This document shows positions 13,101-25,200 of a stretch of 64,000 nucleotides of DNA, one piece after another (within the stretch, counting starts at the first letter, position 1; each line of letters begins with the position of its first letter). The notes under the pieces are model-generated. The model did not search any database, was not told the origin of the DNA, and saw nothing but the letters and a program-made list of their open reading frames with translations. Made by a program: the position numbers and the translations under genes. This DNA comes from Burhinus oedicnemus (taxonomy: Eukaryota > Chordata > Aves > Charadriiformes > Burhinidae). The stretch covers positions 1,486,748 to 1,550,747 of the forward strand of contig VFFE01007650.1 of the NCBI GenBank assembly GCA_008921705.1, written 5' to 3'.

Positions 13101-15420
13101 AACTTCTATATGCAATTTATGTAGCAGTAAAGAAAATTAAGTAATGTACACTACCACAACTACAGAAGCTGCAGAACTGCAATCCCAATTCAATTTTAGT
13201 CCTTAAGTTAGGAAATAGTGTTTCTATTGAGTAGCCACCCTCATTTTCTTGGCTAACCTTAAAAAACAAGAAGGAAAAAAACCAAGAGGAAACAAGAAGT
13301 AACTGGAAAGAATCAGAAATACAAAGAAAAAAAGACATATTTTTTCTGTAATTTCAGTACTGAATCATCTAAGCCACATTCATTAATAACAATTTTTTCG
13401 TTGTGGGAAGAGATGGAAAAACTAGATTTCTAAGGCAAAACAAAAATTCTTCATCATTGCCTAATGAAGTAATCAGCTTTCCACTCTCCACAGTGCTGTG
13501 CCAACAGAGCTGTGCCACATGCAAGTGTTTGTAAATTCAGAATCTTAGATTGTGTCCTGTGATTGTCAACTACCCGCAGTGGGAGTAGTCAACTTCTAGT
13601 GGCTCCTAAAGGCCAGGAAGTAATGATCGGATGCATTTCATCCCTGGGCTCTTACTCTGTGAACACAACCAACATTTTGGCTGAGAAGAGAAAGAAAACT
13701 CAGTGAATTCCGTATGATTTCTCCCAGCAGGAAGGGGAATGTTAATTTTCTTTTTCTTGTTGATCTCTCAGTTACTTCTTAGACATGAAGAAAATCCTCT
13801 GGTTCTAAGCAAAGTTAAGAGGATGCTGAAAAGATTTTGTAAGACTTGAGTGCCAGCAGTATTACATTCCCTCCCAAATACTTCTCAAATGAAAAAAAAA
13901 CCTCTAAGGCTGAGAATAGACTACTAATAAAAGCTTAATGAAAAACAAATGAACAAGAGATTTGACTCTTGCATCCTTCAAGAGCTTCAAAATACAGCAA
14001 AAAAGAACACCGCAGTGAGATGTAATTTTGGGGCAGATCTTCTCCATAAAAAAGTAGATGTTAAATTATCAATCAAAAAGTCTAAAATCAACCGTGCATC
14101 TAAATGAATATTGATAACTTCTTACCTTGTCATTCTGCTTTAAAAGGTATTTTAATCTATGCTGTGCCTCAGTGCACTAAAAATACGACTATGAAGTTAT
14201 ATTTGATGCCTTGACTTGATCAACAAAAGCACACTACTGTGTATCAAACTTTTATTTAAATAACTCATAATCATAACTCATAATCCTTAGTTTTTAAAAA
14301 ACTGTGAAGAACTGGGTAGACCTGAACCAGTCTGGTCTCAACTGTCAACTGTTAATTGTGGATTAATGCTGTAACCTCTGCAGTAAACCCTCTGTCTAGC
14401 CAATGCCCTTCTGAGATACAATATGATTTTTTTGAAAATTATATTCTAAATTTCCTTTTTTCTGGTTTTGTTTGTTTTTTAATATTAGGTTTCTATTAAA
14501 CATACGGTTTTCTGGTTTCTGTATAATTAGCTTGCACCGATTTTTCCTAATTGTTTCCTGTTAATTTTATTACTAATGAAACAAGAATATTTTGTGATCT
14601 GTCTCTCAGAAAAAAGTCTTCTTTCTAAGGAGATTTTGAAGATCAAGATATGTAGGCTTGCCAGCACTGTTCCAGTTTTTGGAATTCTTTCTAATTGCTT
14701 GTTGGCTGTGGTGGTGTGACGTAGCATTCGGGGAGCAGTCTGACGTATCTTTCGTGTCTTCTTCCAGGCCAGCTCTGCACTTTGCTCTGCTTCTTTTTAC
14801 CTCTTGCTTGTGTAAAAACTGAGGACTCTCACTTAAAGTATTTTTAAATACGTTGGCTTATGAATATGGTTGGTGTCAATACAGAAAATCTGGGAACGAA
14901 AATAACAAACTTAGAAGGCTTAAAGGGAAACAAAGAATCTTCCTCTCTTTTTAATTTTTATATGCACTAGGTACTTGAACTTACCTAATTTAGGATTTTA
15001 GCCTACAAACTCTTAAGTTCAAGCATTTTTGGAAGCTCACTTTTCAGGGATTAGTCATTTTAGAAACCGGGTATTTTAAATTAGACATAAAAATTCCCCG
15101 ATTCCGCAGTAAAAGTGGGGTCAGTAGAATTCCAGATGAAGGAAGCTGTCTAAGAAAGGAGTATCTGGTTCTCACTAACTGTAGACTGTCATAATTTGCC
15201 TTCCAGTTTTTAAAGGATGTATGGTTTTGGTACTTAGGCTTCACAAGAAAGCTTTTTAAAATGTAAAACCTTACATGCTAAAAAAGGATTTTTCAATTTT
15301 AGAAGTCAAATATACCTGAGGCCATGACTTGCAAATTCTGTATAGTTGGCTTGGCAACGCTGTACGTTTTGCAGAATCCAAGTTTTGGATTCAAATATGC
15401 CTTGATACGGCCACAGAGGA
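7140..15420. other. Intergenic DNA upstream of SENP6, no gene recognised
   Basis: About 8.3 kb of AT-rich sequence. No ORF on either strand exceeds about 81 codons and none has recognisable domains. I saw no clear CR1 tail, LTR border, tRNA or snRNA. Short A- and T-runs are scattered through it. Confidence 0.5.
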
Positions 15421-15776
15421 TTTTATGATCGGTAAGAACTCGTTAGACCTTTGAGGCCTTTTGCCTGAGCATGAGCGAGGTGAGACCCGCGGGCCCCAGT
15501 CCTGCGCAGTGGACTCCCGCTCTCGTCAAAGTTCATTCATTTTACGCAGTCCGATCCACCTCCTCACCTCCCAAAAGCTGCTGCCTCCGAGCTGATCAAG
15601 GGGGGAGCGGGAGAGCCCGAGGCATTACCAGGCGCAGCCCTACTGCGGCCATTTTATCGTCTAGGGGCCGGGGAAGCCGGCGGCCCCCGCTGCGGGTGGC
15701 GGGCCGGACGCTCGGTGGGGCGGGCCAGCCAGGGGTCCCGGCAGGGAAGCGCTGGTGAGGCCCCGCCGCGCCGTTC

Positions 15777-15953
15777 ATGGAGGAGAGAGGCGGCAGCGCG
15801 GCGCGCACCGTTTCCTCGTCCTCCCCGTGTGCTCGGAGGCGCCTCCGGCGGAGTCCCGGCCAGGCCCGTCTCCCGCGCCGGACGCCATCAGCGGCTGCTG
15901 GGCCAGGCCCGGCTGGCAACCGCTCGGGGGGCTGCTGGTGGCGGACAGGGTGA
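15777..15953 (+). other. Upstream ORF in the SENP6 leader (if transcribed)
   Basis: An ATG at 15777 followed by G at +4 opens a 58-codon frame closed by TGA at 15951-15953. It is in the same frame as the SENP6 start at 16200 but is stopped well before it, so it would act as a uORF rather than an N-terminal extension. Arginine, glycine and proline dominate because of base composition. It matters only if transcription starts upstream of 15777, which is not known. Confidence 0.25.
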
Positions 15954-16199
15954 GGGAGGAGCGGGCGCGCTGCCGCCGCTTCCTCCTGCGCGGGGGCCGG
16001 AAGGCAGCGCGGCCCGGGCGGCCGTGCGCGCGGACTGGGGAGCGGGAGAGGGCCGGGCCTCGGCGGCGCCGCCGCCGCTGCGGGTCAGCCAGCCTTCCGC
16101 AGTGGGGGTGGGCGGCGGAGCGCGCAGGCCGGGGGAAGGGCCAGGCCCCGCCGCCTCTTTGGGCGATGGAGTGAGGGAGCGAGGCTCGGCAGCAGGAAG

Positions 16200-16251
16200 A
16201 TGGCCGGTGGCGGCGGCGGCGGCGGCTGCAGAGACAGCTTGTTTCTGGAAG
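16200..16251 (+). CDS. SENP6: SENP6 coding exon 1 (start codon, residues 1-17 plus first base of 18)
   Basis: ATG at 16200-16202 has A at -3 and G at +4, a strong initiation context. The peptide opens M-A followed by seven glycines from a GGT(GGC)6 run, then CRDSLFLE, and the next codon is split G|CT. The FLEA ending matches the vertebrate SENP6 N-terminus, whereas the glycine run replaces the less repetitive mammalian sequence. Donor is GAAG|GTGCGT at 16252. The choice of start is supported by the match and by an upstream in-frame stop at 15951. Confidence 0.85.
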
Positions 16252-19200
16252 GTGCGTGCATGGCTGAGAGGGGGGGGATTGTGGCCCATGGGCTGCGTTT
16301 CCCTTCTGGCAACCAGTAAGGGGCACGGTACAGACTGGGGAATGGGGGAGGCGGGCGTGTGTGTGCNNNNNNNNNNNNNNNNNNNNGGGGGGGGGGGAAT
16401 GGGTCCCCTTTGGGGGACGACGACAATGAGAGGTGGCTTCGTGGTGGGGGAAGGGTGGGTGCCGTAAGGGGTGGTTTGATTTGGTGAAAAGGGACTTGCT
16501 TTTGAGGGAGGGGTTAGTGAGGGCTGTTTGATTTCTTATTCTTTTTGTTTCTTTCTCCCTTTTAATTTTTGGAGGCTTTGGAAGTGCAGTGTTTTCTTTG
16601 TAGGGACAGAGAGCAGCCTGGGCTTGGTGCAGCAGGGCCGGTTTTGCGGCGGGAGGAATCCTCTCTCGAGGGGCGGTGGGCTGGTGGGCGGCCGGGCAAG
16701 GTTAGCGCTAGGTGAGGAGGGAAGCGAGGATTGCTGTGCCGCCTCCCTGCTGCATTTCCCTCCCTTTAGTCTGCTCCCAGGCCTAGCCCATACCCTTTCC
16801 CCCCCACCATGAAATGAGTCTCGTCTGCTTCTAAAATGCTACTTTAAAGGTTTGGAACTGAGGTTAATTTTGGGAGGGGGATCGTTCTTACATTTGTCAT
16901 ATCACCTGCAACTGAAAGAAACCTTTAGCGTTTATAAAGCCTTGAGTAGTTTTTTTGATGTACGGGTTTTTTTGCTTGCCTTTTTTTTTCCTGTCACTGT
17001 AAAGCTCTTAATTATAATGGAAAAAGTCTCCTGAAATTCAAATATCTTTAACTGTTGAGCCTTTACAGTTTCACCGATTTAAAAAAAAATAAATTCTGCT
17101 ATTGTAGTCTTGCAAAATTGCTGTAAGCGTGTACCCTGATGACACAGGCCAATAGTCTGCTAAATTTTGCTAAATTACCATGATGATAATGAAGAAAAAG
17201 ATATGTTAATGAAATAAATTACTCCTCATAAGTAAAGTTTTTCAAGTTAGGGGTAAGTTTAGCCTTGGAGATTTTGTAGTACCTATATTGTACAGAACAT
17301 ACCTCTTGCAGATTTTGTCTTGCTGCGGGATGTTGGGTTTTGTTTTTATTACTAGAGGTTTTGGAATAGAAGTACTGTGTGAACAAAATACTGCTTGTTA
17401 TTTTGAATAATTAATCTGAAATTCTGATGTTCAGAAACTCTTCCTGATTAATAGCTGTTGTCGCGTTACCTCCCTTCTACCTTTAAAATGTTTGGTGGCG
17501 AAGTGCAGATGCTCCATTTTTTCCTGAACTCTCTCCACAGAATATAGTGAGGTTTGCGCAGACAGCTAAAAGTCTCAGGGTGATGACTAGTTACAGTCTT
17601 CTGTGTGTACCTTGGCTACTTGCTGGTTGGACAGGTGACTAAGGAAAGACAGATTTCATATGCAACACCCACGTATTTTTTGCTTCTGAGATCTCTTTCC
17701 AACAGCAAGAGCAACACGACACTCGATAGCATCCCCATTCCAAGGTTCAGTATCCCACAATTGGTGAACCAAGTTATCAGCTGGTTTTGTGTTTCCCCAT
17801 TATTTGGAGACACGTTATTTTAGGACTGATGATGTGATAGAAACCCTAACAGTGTGCGAGTGTGCACACACGTGTGAAGAAAACCTAATGTGGATGATGG
17901 TGACAAAAAATTTCTGAGGGTGGCCTAAGGCCAAATGGGATCATAGTGCTACAGCAGATCTGGTAAGAGCTGGTAAACTTTGCATTGATTTGAAGCAAAG
18001 GAAAAAGAAGGCTTTCAGATGTTATTTGAGAGGTTCTTATTAGGGATGTTTACTTTATAGGGAAAAGTAAAGGCATAGAATATATGGGGGGGGGGGTGTT
18101 GGCAATCCATGATCTGGAAATGTACACCAGGACACTAGATCAACCTAATGATGTTAGAACCACCATTATCCAAAAGCTAGACAAGCACAAGAGTGCCATA
18201 CTTGTGAAACACATATAATGGGAATAAAAGTGTATAGAGTAGGAAATATGGCAACTTCTTTTGCAAGATGATGATTAATACATGAGTCTAGGGTTATATC
18301 TATAACTAGTCTTGAGTGTGTATATTTCATGGACTCTGCTGAAGCCTGTGTAAGCAACAATCAAAAATTGTTTACTTGATATTTTTGGTAGTGTTATATT
18401 AAAAGCTGATAAAGAGGAGGGGGAGGACTCCTCTTTCCATCCCTGCCATTAATGCATGAAACAAATGAATTATGTGCCAAATGGACGTTAGATCTATCAC
18501 TAATTGAACTCAGTCTAATGGAAACTGTGGTGTTTAAATATGTAGCTATGTATGTCTGGCTGTATACATATATGTACATAGAAACTTCTGGTGCTGTCAT
18601 GCTTATGTTGACTATCAGTCAGACTTAAGATAAACATACAGTTAAATAAAATTAATTCCTTTTAAGTATGTAGTTGTTCAGAATTTTGGTTTTGATTCTG
18701 TATGTCCAGTAAGATACTGCTTTTCTCTCATTTAGTGTAACATGTTATTATGAAGAAATATGGCTGTCATTCTGCTCTTAAAGTGCTTCCTTCTAATATT
18801 TTTATTATTTTATTCTCCAATAAAAACAAAATGGTCTTTCTGGAAGGGTGTTCCTTGAGCGATTTATCTGTTGTCTTTCTGGTAATGCTGTTCTTTAACA
18901 CAGTGATTCATACTAGTACATGGTTTTTGTCCAGTTCTGCGTATCTAATGTGTCATCATTTTTTATGCTGCGTTGTATAGACTGTTTAATGGAAAATGTG
19001 AAAAAGATCCCTAGAAGTGTCATGTTTGACTCTTTTTAAAGCTGCATTTGTTATCATTCTGAAGCAGGGCTAAGAGTTGGTGTATATAATGTACATGACC
19101 TGCGTGTTTACTTTCCTTGAAATGTCAGGACTGCTAGAATTTAGAAATGTGGAAAGTACCTTATTTTTGTTGTTGAAGCTAGTTTGCAAGTGGAATTAGT

Positions 19201-22200
19201 AAAACTTCTGAATTTACTTTTCTACAGTAAGGTTTCAAAGTTCTGGGCAGAATGTGTGGAATTTCACACTAACAAAGTAGTCCTGTTGCATGGAAATTCT
19301 TTCCTGATTTGGAGGACTAGAAATGTAGTGATTAGAGATTCCATCTGCAGGAATTCCTGGTTTTTTTTAAATGATAGTCGTACCTACAATATAAAGCAAT
19401 GATAGTCAAATCTATTTGGATTTAGAATAGGGGGATGTTCAACATGTAGGAATGGACAGGACTGTTGATCATTACCTCTGGAGAAAAATTGAGAACTCTT
19501 GTTTTATTCTGACTCCTTGGATATTACTGAGTTGCAAGGAAATTGTGATTTCTCTTTTCCAGCCCTAAATTTAAAGTTTCCCTATGTTTGTGCAGTAGAG
19601 AACAGGCAAACTTTAAAGTATTCTTAAATGCATGTATTTTCCAGAAGAAGAAGAAATGTTTTATTCCTTCTTATTTTCTTTCTTTGGTCTCCCGGTGGTT
19701 ACAGTAGTGATACTGAGAACCAGTATTGAAGTTTCTTTTTGAAGATCAGCTTTCTAAGGAATGTTGCCAGTCCCTACCTTCAGAGCTGCTGAGAGATTTC
19801 AGTGCAAACATGACAGGAATTTGCTCAATTTTCATTCCAGTTCCTTGGCTACAGGTTTCCTAATAACAATAGAGAAAACTATGTGGACTACCCATTAGCA
19901 GCAGAAGAAACTTCACAGTTGTCTGCCAGAGAACTCTAGAAGACTGCTTTGGTTTTCATTCAGCTCACGTGTAAAGAATTGTCTTCACCAAAGCAAGAAT
20001 TGTAGACTTGTGTATTTTCTTAAAGGTAGCTGAGATTCTGGAGTGGTAGAGAAACACACAACATTTGTGTATTACTGTATAGACATAGAGTTGCCATTTG
20101 AAGTGGTGGTCAGCCTTTCCTGTTTTTTTTGGTTTTTTGGTTTTTTTTTTCTTTTTCTTTTAATCATATTGAGAAATCTCTGACAGGAGTAATACAAATT
20201 ACGAGGGCAGAATGGAGTGCATATTCAGATAGAACACTTTAAAATTTTCTACCTGCTATGACTCTTCTCTTTATTTTTCTCTTTAACAGTGAAATTTAAT
20301 CATTAATTGTTGTAATTGTCTCTGAAGTAGTCTCTGATGCTTTGTTTATGACCTGTTGGAGATAAGTATTAGCTTGAAATTGAGGGCAAGGGATGTTTCA
20401 GGTATCATTCACCTTCTCCTGTGTCTATCATAATCTAAACTCCTCTTTTATGCTGTTGAATTCTTCTCTGTTTTGCATCAGTCCCATCAGTGTCCAGACT
20501 TGTTCTGTTCCTTCCTTCTATTTTTCTTGAGAGTAGTTTTCTGTCTGAAAGTGGGAATTTTGTGACTCTTCCATGGCTTGCTTATGTCTTCCAGTCCTCT
20601 GACCCATTCAGAATTTTTTTCTAGCACTGCATATGTGTCTTCAGCTGTCCTTTCCAGTGGCTTTAAGAATAAGAAACCTTCTCATTGACTTCAATGACAG
20701 ATTATTTTTTATGAATGAAACCCACTTGAGAACTATTTCTCAGCAAAGTCAAATTGAAACTATCTTCTTACTGTCTTATTTTTTGTATGTGCCAATCTAA
20801 CTTGGGTGATAGGTGGCATGAAATATTAAGAAAGGCTGCTTCTTAAAGCATGTAGAAAGATACTAAAAATAAACTTCATTTATCTATGAATACTCTATAA
20901 CATAGGTTGCAATATGCTTGGTAGTGCATTCTGAAATAATAGCCTGTGCCCAAGTCCTCTTCCACATCATCACCTTCTTTTTAATTTTGAGACATAGGAT
21001 TCTAGGAGCCCAGGCTTGTCCTCGGCATTCTAGATTGGAAAGCACCTGTGTGCAATTTTCTGGTTTTCATTATAGAGGCTTTTATTATTTGATATTTTTT
21101 CCTAAGTAGAGGCTGCTGTAATAATTTTTCACGAAATAGGACATAGAAGCTTCAGGTCTAAGAGTAACTATCTTGTATGAGATGCCTCATCCCTTATTTT
21201 CTGGCACTTAGGTTTGGTAGTAAAGTACTACTCTTTCCTCAGAAAAAGTACGAAATTCTACTGTTTTTTAGTGGCCGAAAAAAGAAGAAAATAAATTGAG
21301 AATGTTCCTAAAAGAGATCCTTACACTCTTCTTTATGTAAGTATAAATACAAAAGTAATAGTAATAACATCAATATGTGGCTTGATAGCAAGCATAAACC
21401 AACATTTTGCAAACGTCTTGCTTGCACAGATACTTTTATGATGAACCTATTTGGGTATTTTAGTCTTTTGCTTCTTGTTTTATGTACAATTACATACATA
21501 ATGGGTTACTTATTGTAATGGTTTCAAGAACAACTTTGGCTTTTATTACAGTTGTTTCTGGAAGATTATGCATGGATTTCAGTGCAGTATCAGACTTCAC
21601 CTTTTCTGTAGAGTTTTAGCTGTGTCTCTTAATTGAGATACCTAAGGGCTGTCAAGGTATTTTGTGTTGTAGCAGGTTCTATAATGTGAGACTAATCACC
21701 AAACTTGCCACTTTTAAATATTGCTTTATAGAATATGAGGAGTTTTTGAGTCATCTCTCATAACTTTTTCTCCTCCCTTCCCACTAATAGTTATTAAACC
21801 CTTTTGTTTGCAGAGGAGTAGAGATCTCACAGGTAAATAGCTAGAAATTTTGTGAAAATTTTCCACTTCCATAAATGGAGAAGTCACAATTGGTGTCCCC
21901 AAAGCAAAGGTTTCAGTAGTGCCTCGGCATGGTTTGGTTTGTTGCTGACTGGTGTTAGTAGATATGCTGGCTGAGCAGTCAGGGGTCAGGGCAGCTAGAG
22001 GACTCAGTACACAGGACAGTGTGTACCCCCATCTGTGTGTGTTGCAGAAAGGAGTGGAAGAGTGTACAGGATAGCTTAAGATACTGCAGGAGGCTGAGAA
22101 AACAAGATAAATAAAAATGGATCTGTTGTGGTGAGAAAGGCTGTAGACATACAGGGAGCAAATTCTTTTTTTGGGGAAAAAGGGCAAATGTAATTCTGCT

Positions 22201-25200
22201 CTTAACTTTGTTGTTCTAAAAGGCACTTCCATTGCGGGATGGGAGGCAGATTTGGAAAGTTACTTTCTTTTGGCCTATGTTTTAGCACCTAGTTGGTTTC
22301 AATATGGAGAGATAGTCTTACATAGTTTGATATCTGTCTGATGCTCTGTACTTGATTACTTCTTGCTTAAAATTAAGAAAATTAAGGCACTAGTAAAATG
22401 ATTGCTATTCTTATTTATTATATAGAATTAAACCTGATGGTAATTTTATCTTATACATTTAATTTTTAAAAGCATGTTTTCTTAAACTTCCTCTTACGGT
22501 GTTCAGCAGCCTAGCATGTGTAGTACTTTCAGGTGAAGCTGATCTTAAGGTGTGGTAAAGTCAAAGTTGGTGTCTTGTGTTGGTCAAGTCAGTTGCTAGT
22601 GAATGTCATGTTCACAGGAATAAATGGCACTTCCATAGAGGGTGCTCAGCAGCCTGTGTTGATGGATATCATGACACAAAAATAATTACCTGGCAATCTT
22701 TATTCCCCTGATCTTTCACAAATATAAGGTAAAAAATGGTTTTCATTCTGCTGCTTAGTTAGGAAATGTGGAAAAGAAAACTAGTTCTTAAAAAATGGGT
22801 TAAAATCAAATGGTTTATTTTTAGTCATTAAATCACTGCCTACTTCAGTGATACATGTTTAAGCTGGAAGCTTTTTTTGAGAACTACTAACATGTTATAA
22901 GTAGAGCTTAGTAGTTCATTAGTACATGGACATATTTGTGAGATGTCTTTTGAGTACTTGCAATAGAACATCGTAAAAGTATTGAAAACTTACTTAATTT
23001 TCTTATATGGTGTAGTCTCCCTGCACAGAACTGGGGATTGTGCCAAACGGAATTCAGTCTCTGAATTACAGTCTAGTATAAATCAGAATACAGAATAGGT
23101 AATGGTTATTTGGGTACTGTAGCTAACAGGAATGATTAAGAGCAAATAACTTTTGAGAAGTTGGTTTTTTGTTTGTTTTTTTTTAATTTATGGTGTAATG
23201 TGTGCTATAAGTTAAAGAAATAGCATTTTGGCAATGCTGTTGTTTGAATAACTTTTTTCTAAATAATCTGTGGAAGGAATTATGTTCTAACATATACATT
23301 TTAATATACGAGGATAGCTGGTTATTAAAAGGATTGTAGTAAATGCATGAGTACTGATGTCTTGTAGTTAGTGTACACTAGCAATCTGCAGCATGGATAT
23401 CAAGTTTGAAAATAATGCTTTCAAACTGTCCAAAGAATAGTAAAATGATTAAGGTGTGATGCTATTGTCTTGTACAGCGTAAAGATGAATTGGGTGTATG
23501 GATTCCCTACAGCAGTGAACTGTGATGTTGCTGCTTTTATCTTACCATGCTGTGACTCCATTTTGGATGCAAAGCTGCATGCCAACTATTTATTGATTCG
23601 CTCTGCAAGGCTCAAAATTATTAACTGATTTGGGCATAGGGACTAACAGAACACATTAACTGAGGATACTAAGGTGTGTGGTGCAGCTGACACACCTGAG
23701 GGGTGGGATGCCACCCAGAGGGACCTGGACAGGCTTGAGAGGTGGACCCGTGTGAACTTCATGAAGTTCAACAAGGCCAAGTGCAGGGTCCTGCACCTGG
23801 GTCAGGGCAATCCCCGGTATCAATACAAGCTGGGGGGTGAAGGGAATGAGAGCAGCCCTGCTGAGAAGGACTTGGGGGTACTGGTGGATGAAAAGCTGGA
23901 CATGAGCCGACAATGTGTGCTTGCAGTCCAGAAGGCCAACTGTATCCTGGGCTGCATCAAAAGAAGCGTGGCCAGCAGGTCGAGGGAGGTCATTCTGTCC
24001 CTCTACTCCGCTCTCGTGAGACCCTACCTAGAGTACTGCTTCCAGCTCTGAGGTCCTCAGCACAGGAAAGACGTCGACCTGTTGGAGCGAGTCCAGAGGA
24101 GGGCCACCAAAATGATCAGAGAGCTGGAGCACCTCTGCTGTGAGGACAGCCTGAGAGAGTTGGGGTTGTTCTGTCTGGAGAAGAGAAGGCGGCAGGGAGA
24201 CTTGATTGTGGCCTTTCAGTACTTAAAGGGGGCTTATAAGAAAGATGGGGACAAACTTTTTTAGCAGGGCCTGTAGCAACAGGACAAGGGGTAATGGTTT
24301 TAAACTAAAAGAGGGTAGATTCAGACTAGATATAAGGAAAGTATTTTTTACAATGAAGGTGGTGAAACACTGGCACGTGTTGCCCAGAGAGGTGGTAGAT
24401 GCCCCATCCCTGGAGACATTCAATGTCACGTTGGATGGTTCTCTGAGCCACCTGATCTAGTGAAAGATGTCCCTGCTCATTGCAGGGGAGGTTGGACTAG
24501 ATGACCTTTAAAGGTCACTTCCAACCCAAACTATTCTATGATTAGTTATATGTTGCAGCTGTGCTGCTCTTAGGGCTCACTGCTGCAGGTGGGGGAGAGG
24601 GAGAGGTCTGCTTGTCTTGCTCCTTTGCCCCTCCTGAATTCCAGCCTCGTGGTGTGTCTCATACTGTCCACCACCCCTGAGACTTACCAGTTTATTGCCA
24701 AAGAGATTGAACTTGCTGTGTATACTGTTGTGCCAGATTGGCGCTTTGCCAAACCTCTGTTGAATTTGCTCACTGAAGGGTAAGCAGGAGAGCCAGGACA
24801 ATGGCGTGGATTCGGGAGGGCAGACAGACTCTGCATGTGAGAGGAGTAGGACATTCCCCCTTTCATCTCTCTCTGGTGAGTGGTTAAGTCCGGTTAAGGT
24901 GTAATACAGAACTTAAACTTTAGAATAAATACTTTTGTTTAACAGGAGCTTTATTTGGCCCAGGGAAATTCAGTTATTTTAAATAACAGGTTCTGTACAG
25001 AAGTTTATGGTGTAGGCTGGAGACTGGAGGGAGTAAATCAACAGGCTGTGGTTATTCTTCCCAGGTTGGTCAGCAGGCCTTTAAAAAGTTTGTTAATGGG
25101 CAAGTGCTGTAAGTGCTGCACGAGGCAGGGAAACATTTCTGAATGCATGTCTCAGTAATTCCCATGAAAGAATAATTTGGAGTGAAAGACATTGAATTTG

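Larger units (their letters stand above)
15460..16470 (+). promoter_or_regulatory. SENP6: SENP6 CpG-island promoter and 5' UTR
   Basis: About 1 kb of very GC- and CpG-rich sequence surrounds the first coding exon of SENP6. No TATA box is visible. GC boxes (for example GGGCGGGCC near 15719 and GGGCGGCGG near 16110), a TGCGCA half site of NRF1 type at about 15494, and a YY1-like element at 15645-15656 (reverse strand AAAATGGCCGC) are present. This is the usual architecture of a broadly expressed, TATA-less gene. The transcription start cannot be placed exactly from sequence. A 20-base assembly gap at 16367-16386 lies in the downstream part of the island, inside intron 1. Confidence 0.8.
16252..23640 (+). 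other. SENP6: SENP6 intron 1, 5' part, no gene recognised
   Basis: The first few hundred bases belong to the CpG island; the rest is AT-rich. It contains an assembly gap (16367-16386), a run of 11 G at 18086-18096 and T-rich tracts (for example 20120-20160). I found no exon-like open frame flanked by splice sites and no identifiable transposon. Confidence 0.6.

Noticed and set aside
15715..16467. 250-codon + frame and several overlapping frames on both strands in the SENP6 CpG island
   Set aside because: Open only because GC-rich DNA lacks stop codons; composition is Arg/Gly/Pro/Ala-rich, the frame crosses the N gap, and the SENP6 exon lies in another frame.
21726..22232. 168-codon - strand frame in intron 1
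   Set aside because: Long for this AT-rich DNA, but no recognisable domain, Ser/Thr/Leu-rich composition, and no splice sites or promoter features that fit; considered a chance frame, though a protein search would settle it.
23674..24051. 125-codon + frame as a host gene
   Set aside because: It is the CR1 reverse-transcriptase C-terminus, interrupted by a stop and a frameshift.
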